Source: Rhizophagus sp. LPA8_4_AMF (lineage: Eukaryota; Glomeromycota; Glomeromycetes; Glomerales; Glomeraceae). Taken from it: 55,438 nucleotides of DNA. Location: assembly GCA_021464525.1 (NCBI GenBank), contig JADRCO010000094.1:1-55438 (forward strand), written 5' to 3'. Under the pieces are notes generated by a model that did no database searches, had not been told where the DNA came from, and saw only the letters and a program-made list of their open reading frames with translations. This document shows, in pieces, positions 45,772 through 55,438 of the stretch. The position numbers were made by a program, and so were the translations under genes. Every line of letters begins with the position of its first letter. The stretch's first letter is position 1.

Positions 45772-47508
45772 ATGACTTTTGAATTTTTTCCTGAACTATC
45801 TCAAACTCTTTCTAAACTACTCGATGATACATACGATTATGATATTATCATCAACGTTGGAGAAAACTCAAATAGAAAAGAATTTCATGCTCACTTTAAT
45901 GTCTTGAGAGCTCGTTCTCCTTATTTCAAAAGAGCTTTTTCACAGAATTGGATTAAAAAGGAAAATGGTGTTTATATCATTACTAAACCAAATATTTCTC
46001 CCATCGTATTTGAAATTATTATTAGGTAATCATTTCTTTTTTTTATAAAATAATAATTTATATCAGATTTTAAATATCGCAGTTATTTTTAATTTAGATA
46101 CATGTATACCGGTATTCTTGATTTAAGAACACATGTCGTTTCAGATATACTTGAACTTCTTGTAGCATCTGATGAATTACTTATTGAAGAATTAGTTACT
46201 TTTGCACAAAATTACTTGATTGAAAATCAAAACGAATGGTTAAAAAATAATTTCTTCAAAATTTTTAACACTGCATATACTATATTTGAAAGTTGTAAAC
46301 AACTTCAAGATTATTGTTTAGAATTTATTTGTGAAGATCCAGAACTCTTCTTCGATTCTCCAGAATTTCCATCATTAGAAAAGAATATTTTACTTGGATT
46401 ATTTAAACGAGATGATTTATTAATTGATGAAATTGTATTGTGGAATTATCTTATTAAATGGGGAATTGCTCAAACTTCTGAATTGAGAGAAAAGAATATA
46501 ACTAATTTAAATAAATGGAATGAAGAGGATTATTTGAATTTGAAAAATACTTTGAATCCATTTATCTTGCATATTAGATTCTTCGATATTTCTTCAAAAG
46601 ATTTTCATAGTAAAATCTGGCCATTTAAAAAAGTATTACCTGAAATGCTCTTTGAAGAGATTGTATCATTCCACTTAGCCAATATTAAACCTGAAAAAAA
46701 TATTGTACCCCCTCGTCATGGAAGAATTTATGTTGATTCAATGATTATTAAACCAATACATGCTGCCATCATTATTAACTGGATTCAAAAAAAAGATGCT
46801 AATGAAAGAATTCCAAAGGATAAATATAATTTCAACCTTATTTATCGTGGAAGTAGAGATGGGTTTGATATTAATACTATGCGTAATAAATGTAATGGAC
46901 AAGGAGCAACTATTTTAGTTATTAAGATTAAAGAAAATGGAACTGTAATTGGTGGTTATAACCCTTTTGATTGGAATTATTGTTCCTATCATCATAACAC
47001 ATACTATTATGGCGGGCATGGAGGACTTTATGATAGTTATGAAGGACTTTATAATTCTGTTGGTAGTTATGACACCGAACTTTTTGGTAGTTATGGTTCT
47101 GTTGGTGGTTATGACGTAATTTGTAATAGTTATGGAGGACTTTATGATTCTGACGGACTTTACGGTAATTATAGCGAAATTTATAATTCTGACAGACCTT
47201 ATGGTAATTTTAATTATTGGGCTAATACTAATTATTGGGTTAATACTAATTATTGGGTTAATACTATGGAGAGTTTTATTTTTTCTTTGGATGATGGAAA
47301 AGATTTGAAAAAGTTCAAGATTAGTCGAGTTATTAATAACAATTGTGCAATATATGCATCTAATGTTAATTTAAATTTTGGTAACAGCGATTTAGTTATT
47401 AATGGAAATAGTGGCACATGCAATCAATGTTATTATGAAAGTTGTATATTAGATACAAATAATTTCTCAATTGAAGATATGGAAATTTTCAAATATCGTA
47501 AATCATGA
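45772..47508 (+). CDS. BTB8: BTB-BACK-TLDc protein with greatly expanded loop
   Basis: Exons 45772-46025 and 46098-47508 give 554 residues, the longest of the family here. BTB: YDYDIIINVGENSN, KEFHAHFNVLRARSPYFK and YMYTGILD. BACK: FESCKQLQDYC, DPELFFDSPEF and IVLWNYLIKWGIAQ. TLDc: IHAAIIINW, FNLIYRGSRDGFD, VIGGYNPFDW, MESFIFSLDDG and LNFGNSDLVI. The loop between GGYNP and MESF is 100 residues, Gly/Tyr/Ser/Asn-rich, with GGLYDS and GLY repeats and three 6-residue NYW(A/V)NT repeats (an 18-nt unit at 47212-47265). All of it stays in frame, so it is probably translated. It is the last intact member of the array. Confidence 0.92.
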
Positions 47509-48504
47509 AGGATAAGATTATAACAGTACTGTTACTTAATAACTTTTTATTTTTAGATAATTCATGTTAAATCCTTTCAAAATTTTTATTTACTGAAGGT
47601 GTCATTAAATAAATCATGAAAACAATTTCAATATAATGAGATAATTGATGATGCATAAAGCCACTCTCACAAGAATTTTATTGTTCTTCGTTTCGCTCGA
47701 ACAATTGTACTGTCATTGGAACCAAATTTGTGCTAATCCCATGCATTTCCTTTCATCCATCTACTTCATCTCAAATTTTTTTTTTAGGATGATTCCTACC
47801 TCTGCTACTTTCTTTTTTGATTATGTAGCACTAATTGGTCTTTTTTTCGTAACACTAATAATTACTTGTACTTTTAATAGTTTCCGTTTTCTAGTAATAC
47901 ACGTAATAAAACATAAAAAGAATAATTAAATTAATTTTATACAAAATATTCACAGTACATGCGGTTAGACAGGCAGTATAAAAGTCGTTTCACGGGACGA
48001 TTCATTGATCATCCCGGCGAGATCGAGGTTGGCCGAAGTCTACGTATGTATAATTTTGCTATTGATATAATTAAACACCATCTGTGAAAAATATCAACAA
48101 AATCACAGACGACTGATTAGGATAAATATTGTATCTATATCCAAGTACAAAAATCCATTTTGTGATCACCTGGTGCAACAACAGCGATGCGCTGTTGATT
48201 GTTGAAAACACAAGTCTCGCTTACATCACCGGATTTCTGACAGAGAACATTTTTTTTCCTATTTAAATTATTTGTTCAACACGAAAAAATCTTTTACGTA
48301 AGAATCTATCCAAACAAGAAACAACTATTAAATAAATAAAAATAATTTGAAGTACTATGGTAAATTCTTGAAAAAAAAAAAAATATAGGATACATTACGC
48401 CAACAGAATATTCGATCTTTTCAAACATTAATATAATGGGTTGGGTATTTTATAATATATATACCGGAACATTCATTCATTATAGATACATAATCAGCAT
48501 AAAG
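47509..48504. other. BTB8 3' flank and relic-kinase 5' flank
   Basis: The open frame 47645-47929 encodes a hydrophobic 94-residue peptide without a recognised domain; I do not call it a gene. A perfect hairpin CAACAGCG-ATG-CGCTGTTG lies at 48179-48197. Sequence just before 48505 loosely resembles the kinase promoters (a GAATATTCGATCTTTTCAA stretch near 48407). Confidence 0.45.
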
Positions 48505-48960
48505 ATGGAACTTGTAAATATAAGTGATGAAATTTCTTTTAATCCAACGTAAAACTACAATCTAGTTCCAAACAAATTGAATTTGTTTCTTTTAACGAGA
48601 ATGATAATCATTGTATTTATTGTGGAGAAAAATATGTTGAAACGTTTCTTTGTAAACAGCAAAAATACTGCGAAAAATATTTATCGCGTTTATATCGATG
48701 ATATAATTTATATTAACATGTATTTATACGATGGACTTAGTATGTGGTGAGCATGAAATAAATAGAACAAAGGTACGACAATATATTCAAGAAAGCCGTA
48801 AAAATTGCTAATCTTATGCTTCAAGCATATAAATGAATATTTTAGTAATAGTTATGGTCTTGATATCAACAATCTCAACATATAAAATCAGGTGATTGAA
48901 AGTGAAAAAAATTATTGTTTATTATGTAAAAAAATCATTCACGTATAGAGGGCGTTCATG
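48505..48960 (+). pseudogene. Kinase Cys-domain relic
   Basis: Starts MELVNISDEISFNPT, matching the MEIVNTNDENSFDPT start of K1, then meets TAA at 48550-48552. Further fragments in several frames match the Cys module: HCIYCGEKYVE, YCEKYLSRL, YTMDL, CGEHEINRTK and IESEKN. It ends where K1 reads CKLCGKS (about residue 148). The kinase domain is absent, so this is a 5' fragment. Confidence 0.85.
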
Positions 48961-49009
48961 CTAATGTAAAATTTCGAATATTAATAATATAATTTTAGGT
49001 TATTTACTG

Positions 49010-49275
49010 TGCAATTAACGATGGTTATGAAAAGCACAATACGTAATAAATGTAATGATTATGGATCTTGCATTTTAGTTATTAAAATTAAAATATAATC
49101 GTGTGATCGAATCTTTTTTGTTGAAAAAATCATATTTGAAAACATTGTATAAATTCACCTCAAGGATTAATCGAGTTGTTAATGATGAGTTTGTGATATA
49201 TGATTTAAGTTACCAAACAATACTATTATGAAAGTATTATTTCTCAATTAAAGAAGTAGGAAATTCTTAAATTAT
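49010..49275 (+). pseudogene. TLDc C-terminal relic
   Basis: IRNKCNDYGSCILVIKIK matches the paralogs' MRNKCNGQGACILVIKIK, and later scraps match SRVTN-x-xYAIYES, YYES and the FSIEEMEIF end. It has many stops and gaps. It directly follows the kinase relic, forming a composite dead locus at the end of the array. Confidence 0.8.
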
Positions 49276-49930
49276 TCAGAGTTGAAAGATCTATGTTCTT
49301 TTGGTTTGCTGTATAAATGTATACAATTTGAAAATCACCGAACCATTAGTAATTAAAATTTTTTTATCGGCAAATGTTAAAATATTTTAAACAAACGATT
49401 CGGTCCATCGGCCGGTTTAAAAGAGTCTGAATCTGTTAAAAGCTTGACCATAAATTTATTTTTTAGTCGGGATCAAGTGATTTGTCGATCAATCAAATTT
49501 AACCCTTGTGTTAACTCTCAAGTCTCAACAATTCTTGTCAAATGGCTTCGATTATTTTTTACATTTTTTTGTGTCGGTACACGTGATGAATATTTTGCAA
49601 CGACTTCAAAACATTTTTGAAATTTGATACATTAAGAACATCATTTCAATAAATTCTGTTCGTAATGTGGACAGAATTCATTTTAGCTGAATTTAATGAA
49701 TTATCATAAGAATTTCTGATATGGTATTCTTTTATATTTTTCCACAATTTTCTATGAAATTAGTCAATATTCTTGGTTTCCGGCAATAATATTAAATTTT
49801 AAAATTTCTAATCGCGAAAAAGTGTCATATTGTACTGCAATTTGTCAAATTTTTCAAGAGAATTCTAAAGCGGATTCTTGTAAATTTTAAGCGTATTAAT
49901 AAATGATAATAGTATCTAGGAGTGAGAAGA
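49276..49930. other. No gene seen
   Basis: AT-rich DNA between the TLDc relic and the retro-insertion. Confidence 0.4.
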
Positions 49931-50652
49931 GGACGACTTATTAATTTCTTCTAAAAAGTCAGAACAAGCAAAACCACTGACAGAGGAAGATATTTCTTTA
50001 TATAATGAGGTCAATCAGGTATGTTCATCACGTATGTCTAACCGAAATCCGAGGTGATCTTGGAGGAGGAAAAAGTTGGACAAAAAAGACCTAATAAGGA
50101 GGAATTAACGAGAGGTCACGTGACTCGTAGCGAGAGTGAGAAAGAAGAGGAAAGTGGAAAAGAGGATGAGAGCTTTATTGAACCGAGAAAGGAAAAGGTT
50201 ACCCCAAAGAAGAAGAATAAAAGAAAAAATCGGAAGTAAATGGATTAGATTTTTAGTTAATAGGCTTAGGAAACTTTAACAGATGATTCTTTACGTGATA
50301 TCAGAACGGGATCTGATACAAAATGAATCTGGTTTAGATTAGATTTATTGGCTAGAATTCAAGTCTTTTTATGATCTTGTTTTTTATTTTTTCTCTTTCT
50401 TTTTCGGTTGAGAAGGTAGGTCTATTAGAATTGGTGCGAATTTATTAGTTTTGTTAGTTATTTATTTTTTATTTAGTGTTTAGCGTTTTATTAGACTAGA
50501 TTGAACTCAGTTATAGAGAGTGTTAGAGGTTACTCTGGCACTTTCTAGGTGTTTTTGTATTATATTCTGCAGTCTGATCTTGGACGGCAATTTAATTAAT
50601 AAAACGCGTTACTGTTATAAAAAAAAAAAAAAAAAAGGACGACTTATTAATT
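49931..50652 (+). mobile_element. Poly(A) retro-insertion with target-site duplication
   Basis: GGACGACTTATTAATT occurs at 49931-49946 and again at 50637-50652, a 16-bp target duplication (17 bp if the preceding A is counted). Between them the inserted 690 bases end in 18 A residues (50619-50636), preceded by AATAAA at 50598-50603. This is the hallmark of LINE-driven retrotransposition. The body has two overlapping frames, 49947-50057 and up to 50239. The second encodes a Lys/Glu-rich, highly charged C terminus ending KKKNKRKNRK. No reverse-transcriptase motif is visible, so it is either a 5'-truncated LINE or a retrocopied mRNA. It is less AT-rich than its surroundings. Confidence 0.85.
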
Positions 50653-52751
50653 ACGTGATACGTGTAACTATATTAAACTGCCACACTGAATTTTAACGAT
50701 CGCTTATTTTTTTTATATCCAGAACGTAATCCCAAACTTAAAACTTTTGACATACCGTTTTCTAAAGCTAGACAAGTGAGAGCGATATTTTGCTAAAGTT
50801 TAAATTTATTGGCTACCTTAGATCAAATATAGTTTAAATGAAAGTTTAAAAATTAAATAAAATACTTTTAACGGTAAAGTTCAAAATATTTTAGAAAATT
50901 TATTGATTATATTGTTTATATTGAATATATTGAATATATTACATTTTGTATCTTTCTTATTAATGAAATAACATATAACTTTTTATTATAGATATTGGAA
51001 AAGTAAGAAAAGTATTCAAGAAATATATAGTGTTAGCAATAGTGGTTTATATACAAGTTTTCCATTAAAAGAATTATGGAATATAAATCCTGTTTTGAAT
51101 AAATTTTTTTTCAAAATTAATAACTGATAAAAAACGTTTTTGTAAAGAAAAAATAAACTTGTTTGTGACTTTTAAATATTGTTTCTTTTGCTATAATTAC
51201 TAAATAAAAGTGCTGATGGAGATTTTCCTTTTGGAGACGTTTGACTACAATATTGAAAAAATTTAACGAGATCTAACAAAAATCACATTACTTAATTACA
51301 TCGCCAGTCATATTTTAATAATAACGCATACAAATTTTATATGTAGGATACTAGATCAGTTATTGTGTAACCACACAGTTACTATTTAATGTTTATTCTT
51401 AGTCACACTTTGATATGTAGTATATGTAGTGCATGTAGTGCAACCGTCGGTGTATTTTCTGATACACAAAATCACAGCCCTTCGCCTAATTGGAAATAGT
51501 AATTATAAAAAAGTGCTTCCATTGTATACACTTTTTTAATCCCTAAATATTTAAATTGTTAAATTTCCTTTTAATCAAGAAATATTAAAAATGTATATTT
51601 TCTTTCTTTTTTTTAAATTTTAATGTATTTCAATCATTTTATAAATAATAAATTAATAAATTAAATGTTGACCAATTTTTTGAGAACATTTTCATTTAGC
51701 TTGGACAGTTTCGGACAAAAAAAAATACTTTATTCCAGGTACAATAAGTATGATTGCTTAATAGTAGTCTTTAAAATAAAATCACAAAAAAAAAAGAATT
51801 TTGTTTTTTATATGTGGTACTTACTTTTTATTTCAATCACAAAAGAGTCAAAAAAATTACAAAAGGAAAATAATAGTGCATCAAATTGCGTGATGGGCAT
51901 TAGCATTTTTTTTACAAAAAGCGTTAAAATAAAAATTTTTTTTTTGTCCCTATTATTATACATGTCAAATCTAAGATTTTTTTTTTTGTTCTTCGTGAAA
52001 AAAAAATTTATGGTATGTTGTGTAAAATAGACTAGCTAATAAAGGAAGGTAGTAAACTTCGAAAAAAAAAATGTTGTAAAATAGACTAGCCAACAAACCG
52101 GAAATGGACTAGGCTAATATAGTTTCGAAAAATTAAAATAATAAATAGGATACGTTTTTTCAATTTTTTTGTTATTTACTTTTTGCTACTTTTTTATTTT
52201 AAGATTTAGACAAGTACAGCAATTGTGAACATTTACAACACAAGAAGGAATAACGAGTAGTATCTATATTTTTTAAAGGTTACACCATAACCCATAGCGG
52301 GATCGTCCTGCCTGTAAAGATAAAGGATACGTCATTTGGAACAGATAATTAAATTAAGATCGTCACCTAAAAAAAACTATTTTTATAGAGCTCAAAAAAG
52401 CCCTTAGGAACAAAAACTGCTCCTTCGACACCTTGTACCCTTCAGAAAATTACCAATTTTGGCCAACATCAATTGCAGAATCTCCGCCTCTTGTCAACTT
52501 TTCAGACTTCTTAGTCCTGCCTCCAGCGGTACCCGTATCCAACATTTTCTATTTATTTATTTGTTTATTTAGTTATACGAGAGAATAGCTACAGAGAATA
52601 TTTAATACATGTATAGTAATAAGTCAAAAAATAACTAAGCTAAAAACGTATAAGCACATCCTAGCAAACCACCTTCAATTATAGAAAAACGGAGTGACCT
52701 AGTAACAGAACGTGATCGTTGTTGTCAACATTTTCTATTCTATTTTATTCA
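50653..52751. other. Intergenic region with possible kinase-tail scrap
   Basis: No intact gene. After TTATAG near 50991, a frame reads YWKSKKSIQ and SGLYTSFPLKELW before a stop near 51124; YTSFPL resembles the YTSRPLS of the kinase tails, so it may be an old tail exon (weak). The open frame 51665-52030 is low-complexity. A word GTAAAATAGACTAGC is repeated near 52020 and 52076. Confidence 0.4.
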
Positions 52752-54779
52752 ATGTCAACCAATTATACTGAGAAATTTCAAATGGACGATGGTAATATTG
52801 ACATAATAGTCCAAATAGATGATCCGCCATCAAAACACGTATCAGTCAGTTTAAATCCCGGAGAAAAGTTATCAAAGATTCGTGAAAAACTTGAACAAAA
52901 TAGTAAAGTTAAAATGAATGATACATTATCATTTGCAAATAAAATCGTCCAAACCAATAATTATAATAATGAAATTTATTTAGCTGAAGTAGCGAAAGAA
53001 GATGAGGAAAAGAAAACTTTAGAAAAAATTATAGATAAGAAAGACAAAATTTTATATTTAAAATCAGAACCTGATTGGAAATTTTTAAAAAATAAACTTG
53101 GATTAGAATATGGGTTCACTTCAATATTAGAAAAGGCTGATAAGAAAGCATTTACAATAATGGAAGATTGTAAAATGACAGAAATTTTCGATGGAAGTAA
53201 ACATAGTACAATTGAAATCGATTTAGAGAAAGATAAGATTATGAAAAATGATTTCCTTTTAGCTGCAGACACTAACGTATTAAGAGCAACATTTGGAAGT
53301 TCGAAAATTAAAACATCTAATTGTGAAACTAATTTAACTTGTACAATAAGTGAATATAGTAAAGTATCTTTAAAGTTCAGATTACAACCAGACCCAGAAT
53401 TTATTAAAGTTGTTAAGGAGGCAATAGAATCCAAAGATCCTAGGAACTTTAAAAAAATCACTGAGGAATATGGTCAATTCATTCCAACAGAAATTATTTT
53501 GGGTGGAAGAGCTTATTTTAAGAGCTCAAATATCTCAGAAGAAAATTCTAGTAGATTAGATATAAATGCAGGTGGACAGGCTTCAAATATCAGAATAGAA
53601 AGTACTACAGAAAATTTAAGCAGAAGTATTAATAACTCTAAACATGAATGTTTTAAATTAATTGGAGGACAACAACTTGGTATTAATAACTTTGATGAAA
53701 AAGGTTGGGCCGAATCTTTAAGGGATTTTAGAAATTGGAGTTGCATAAAATTCAAGGATTCCATCAGTATTTTTCAACCCTTATCGGAAAATTTACGTAA
53801 GCAAATTTTATCGTCAGTTGGAAAAAAGATACTTTATACAAATACTGAAGATTATACATATTATTTATTTGAATGTGCAAAACCAAAAGTATTTACATTA
53901 AATATACCAGAAAATATTTTAAAGATTATACAAAACAAAGATAATGATTGTAGTATCTTTGCAACAGCTATGGACAAAAAAGAAAAAGATATATTTAATT
54001 GCCAAGTCGATTGGTCACAAAATGAAGACCCAAAACTTATAATTCATTGTATTCAAAAAAAATTTAAAAAACGTAAATGTAAATTGAGGATTAGTTGGAT
54101 GATTATTGGTTATGATCTAAATTTTGATTTTAGCCATTCAGAAAATAATTTACAATTTAAAGTTCAATATTATCATTTTAACGCATCAGCAGGCCATCAA
54201 ACTATAATTAAATCATTAGATTTAGAATATAATTCATCAGTTATTTGTTTTGGAATTCCTGTATTAAATAAGTTGAACTCTTCAAATAATTCTCTTGTCA
54301 TTAATCATCATTTTTTCAATGATCAAAAAAGCGGAAAAATTGGATTATATGCGTTCTCTTATTGTTTAGAAAAAAATCATTATGTTGATTTACCTGATTT
54401 TACTTTTACTATACTTATTATTTCAACTTATCCTAATTCTGATGATTATGGAATATTACCTATTAAACGTAATAATAAGATAAAAAATTTACTTAATTTT
54501 ATTAAATATAATAATCCTTTAAAACAAAAACCAAAATTCTTAAGTTTATACTCTATGGGAGAAAATTGTGGTCCAAATATTCTAAAACAAAAAATTAATC
54601 AAATTAAAGTAAAATCTATTGATATTAAAAAATGTAATCAAGAAGATTGCATTTGTAAAAGTAAAAAATTAAAGAAATCAGAAAATAATCTGAAATATGC
54701 ATTCTTGGAACCTTTTGAGGTATCTAGTATTTCTTTTTATTCAATTTATTTGTTCTTCAATTTGATAACTCAAAATTAA
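52752..54779 (+). CDS. MACPF-like protein
   Basis: Open frame of 675 residues from ATG 52752 (MSTNYTEKF); the frame extends upstream without an ATG. Residues about 15-65 look like a small ubiquitin-like or sensor domain (DIIVQIDDPPSKHVSVSL). At 240-256 the sequence YGQFIPTEIILGGRAYF matches the membrane-attack-complex/perforin signature (YGTH-x-x-LGG type), with a likely MACPF fold around it. The C-terminal half is unassigned, and a Cys-rich patch lies near the end (CNQEDCICKSKK). No signal peptide is seen, so an intracellular or non-classically exported role is possible. The last 20 residues (from a GAG|GTATCT donor at 54720) look unlike coding sequence, so the true end may be spliced to a later exon. 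Such proteins are frequent in Glomeromycotina. Pore formation is not demonstrated by sequence. Confidence 0.8.
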   Translation: MSTNYTEKFQMDDGNIDIIVQIDDPPSKHVSVSLNPGEKLSKIREKLEQNSKVKMNDTLSFANKIVQTNNYNNEIYLAEVAKEDEEKKTLEKIIDKKDKILYLKSEPDWKFLKNKLGLEYGFTSILEKADKKAFTIMEDCKMTEIFDGSKHSTIEIDLEKDKIMKNDFLLAADTNVLRATFGSSKIKTSNCETNLTCTISEYSKVSLKFRLQPDPEFIKVVKEAIESKDPRNFKKITEEYGQFIPTEIILGGRAYFKSSNISEENSSRLDINAGGQASNIRIESTTENLSRSINNSKHECFKLIGGQQLGINNFDEKGWAESLRDFRNWSCIKFKDSISIFQPLSENLRKQILSSVGKKILYTNTEDYTYYLFECAKPKVFTLNIPENILKIIQNKDNDCSIFATAMDKKEKDIFNCQVDWSQNEDPKLIIHCIQKKFKKRKCKLRISWMIIGYDLNFDFSHSENNLQFKVQYYHFNASAGHQTIIKSLDLEYNSSVICFGIPVLNKLNSSNNSLVINHHFFNDQKSGKIGLYAFSYCLEKNHYVDLPDFTFTILIISTYPNSDDYGILPIKRNNKIKNLLNFIKYNNPLKQKPKFLSLYSMGENCGPNILKQKINQIKVKSIDIKKCNQEDCICKSKKLKKSENNLKYAFLEPFEVSSISFYSIYLFFNLITQN

Positions 54780-54960
54780 ATAAACATCTTCACTTTTCCT
54801 TTTGATTAAGGCTACGAAAGAGAAATCACCTTTGCTATTGGAAAATTCAAAATTTTTTAGCGTATAAAACTTATATAAAATGTAATGAATAAATTATTCG
54901 CTTTTTAAGATTTTTTTATATATGCTTTTATTTATGAAATTTTTAAGATTTTATTTTCAG

Positions 54961-55026
54961 AACAACAACAACAATATAAATAATAATAATAAGGAGTCTA
55001 TAAGGCTACACAGTGAAATTCGATAA
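54961..55026 (+). other. Possible last exon of the MACPF-like gene
   Basis: After a good acceptor (TTTTATTTTCAG, ending 54960), a phase-0 frame reads Asn repeats (AAC/AAT codons), then KESIRLHSEIR and TAA at 55024-55026. It is compatible with the donor at 54720. If used, the last codons and the stop lie inside the transposon-like end that begins at 55011. Speculative. Confidence 0.3.
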
Positions 55027-55438
55027 ACCGGATCTTCGATAAACCGGATTTGGGCCTAAACCGGACTTTTTTGCTGGAACCAAATCACGTATATTGAAAT
55101 AGCTTCGATATACCGGAGTTTACTAGTAAAGTTTCGATATTCGCTAAAACGGATCAAATTTCTAACCAGTTATAGTAAAAATGATTCGATAAACCGGATC
55201 ATGTGACCGAGAACCAATAAAATTGAAGTGACGTGATGCGGTAGATCTTAATTTTGGCCAGAATTATGAAAATCTTAATTCTGGCTGAAGTTATTAACAT
55301 AATTATATTCAATTAATACCCATTTTCACGATAAATAAAGAGATTTATTAAGTTTTTAATTTTTGTTACGTCACATATACAGTAAAAAATTTGTTATACC
55401 GGATTATCACATGATTTTATATAGAAATCCGGTATATC
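55011..55438. mobile_element. Transposon-like end with CGATAAACCGGA repeats
   Basis: Starts CAGTGAAATTCGATAAACCG next to a TA. CGATAAACCGGAT occurs at 55021-55033, 55037-55049 and 55187-55199, with variants at 55056-55067, 55106-55118 and 55395-55438. A CAGT start, a TA target and subterminal repeated motifs suggest the end of a pogo/Tigger-type DNA transposon, with repeats that could be transposase-binding sites. An inverted pair GCCAGAATT/AATTCTGGC lies at about 55258-55286. No transposase frame is visible before the window ends. Confidence 0.55.

Noticed and set aside
47645-47929. 94-residue hydrophobic frame after BTB8
   Set aside because: Hydrophobicity follows from T-rich DNA; no signal-anchor pattern or homolog recognised.
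51665-52030. 121-residue frame rich in Phe and Lys
   Set aside because: Encoded by poly-A and poly-T runs; composition is that of noncoding DNA here.

Overview
The window is extremely AT-rich, with genes split by short GT-AG introns and long runs of A or T. It carries tandem families of BTB-BACK-TLDc proteins and of Cys-rich-domain kinases. Together with a MACPF-like protein and abundant repeats, this strongly suggests an arbuscular mycorrhizal fungus of the Rhizophagus type (Glomeromycotina). The species is inferred from these family expansions; it was not tested by any search.

Layout. Positions 1-501 (minus strand) hold the 5' end of an O-acetylhomoserine sulfhydrylase (homocysteine synthase) gene that runs off the left edge and contains a 20-nt micro-exon. 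Positions 3034-4608 (minus) encode a secreted, probably membrane-anchored 450-residue protein whose REIIR motif looks like a decayed HExxH zinc-protease signature. From 5.7 to 47.5 kb everything is on the plus strand. This block is an array of eight BTB-BACK-TLDc genes (seven intact, one broken) interleaved with three kinases that have a Cys-rich N-terminal module, plus relics of both families. The order is BTB1, K1, BTB relic, BTB2, K2, K3, BTB relic, BTB3, BTB4, BTB5, BTB6, BTB7 (pseudogene), BTB8, then a kinase relic followed by a TLDc relic. Spacers repeat along with the genes, so the BTB/kinase block grew by segmental duplication. From 49.9 kb on there is a poly(A) retro-insertion with a 16-bp target duplication, a MACPF-like gene (52752-54779), and the end of a transposon-like element rich in CGATAAACCGGA repeats at the right edge.

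How the genes may work together. BTB-BACK proteins are usually Cullin-3 ubiquitin-ligase adaptors, and TLDc is a domain of stress-response and V-ATPase-binding proteins. The kinases have the Gly loop, HRD, D-L-G and APE motifs behind a module of about ten CxxC pairs. Co-amplification of the two families suggests fast-evolving, lineage-specific signalling or recognition genes, but no functional link between them is shown by the sequence.

Most notable: (1) each kinase gene ends in a set of small, phase-matched tail exons, partly tandemly duplicated in 93-102-nt units, with in-frame stops just inside several donors, so C-terminal variants can arise by splicing; (2) a TLDc surface loop varies from 18 to 100 residues between otherwise similar paralogs; (3) two tracts identical between K1 and K3, one crossing an intron, indicate recent gene conversion; (4) two candidate terminal-inverted-repeat elements (24307-25194 and 39369-40154).
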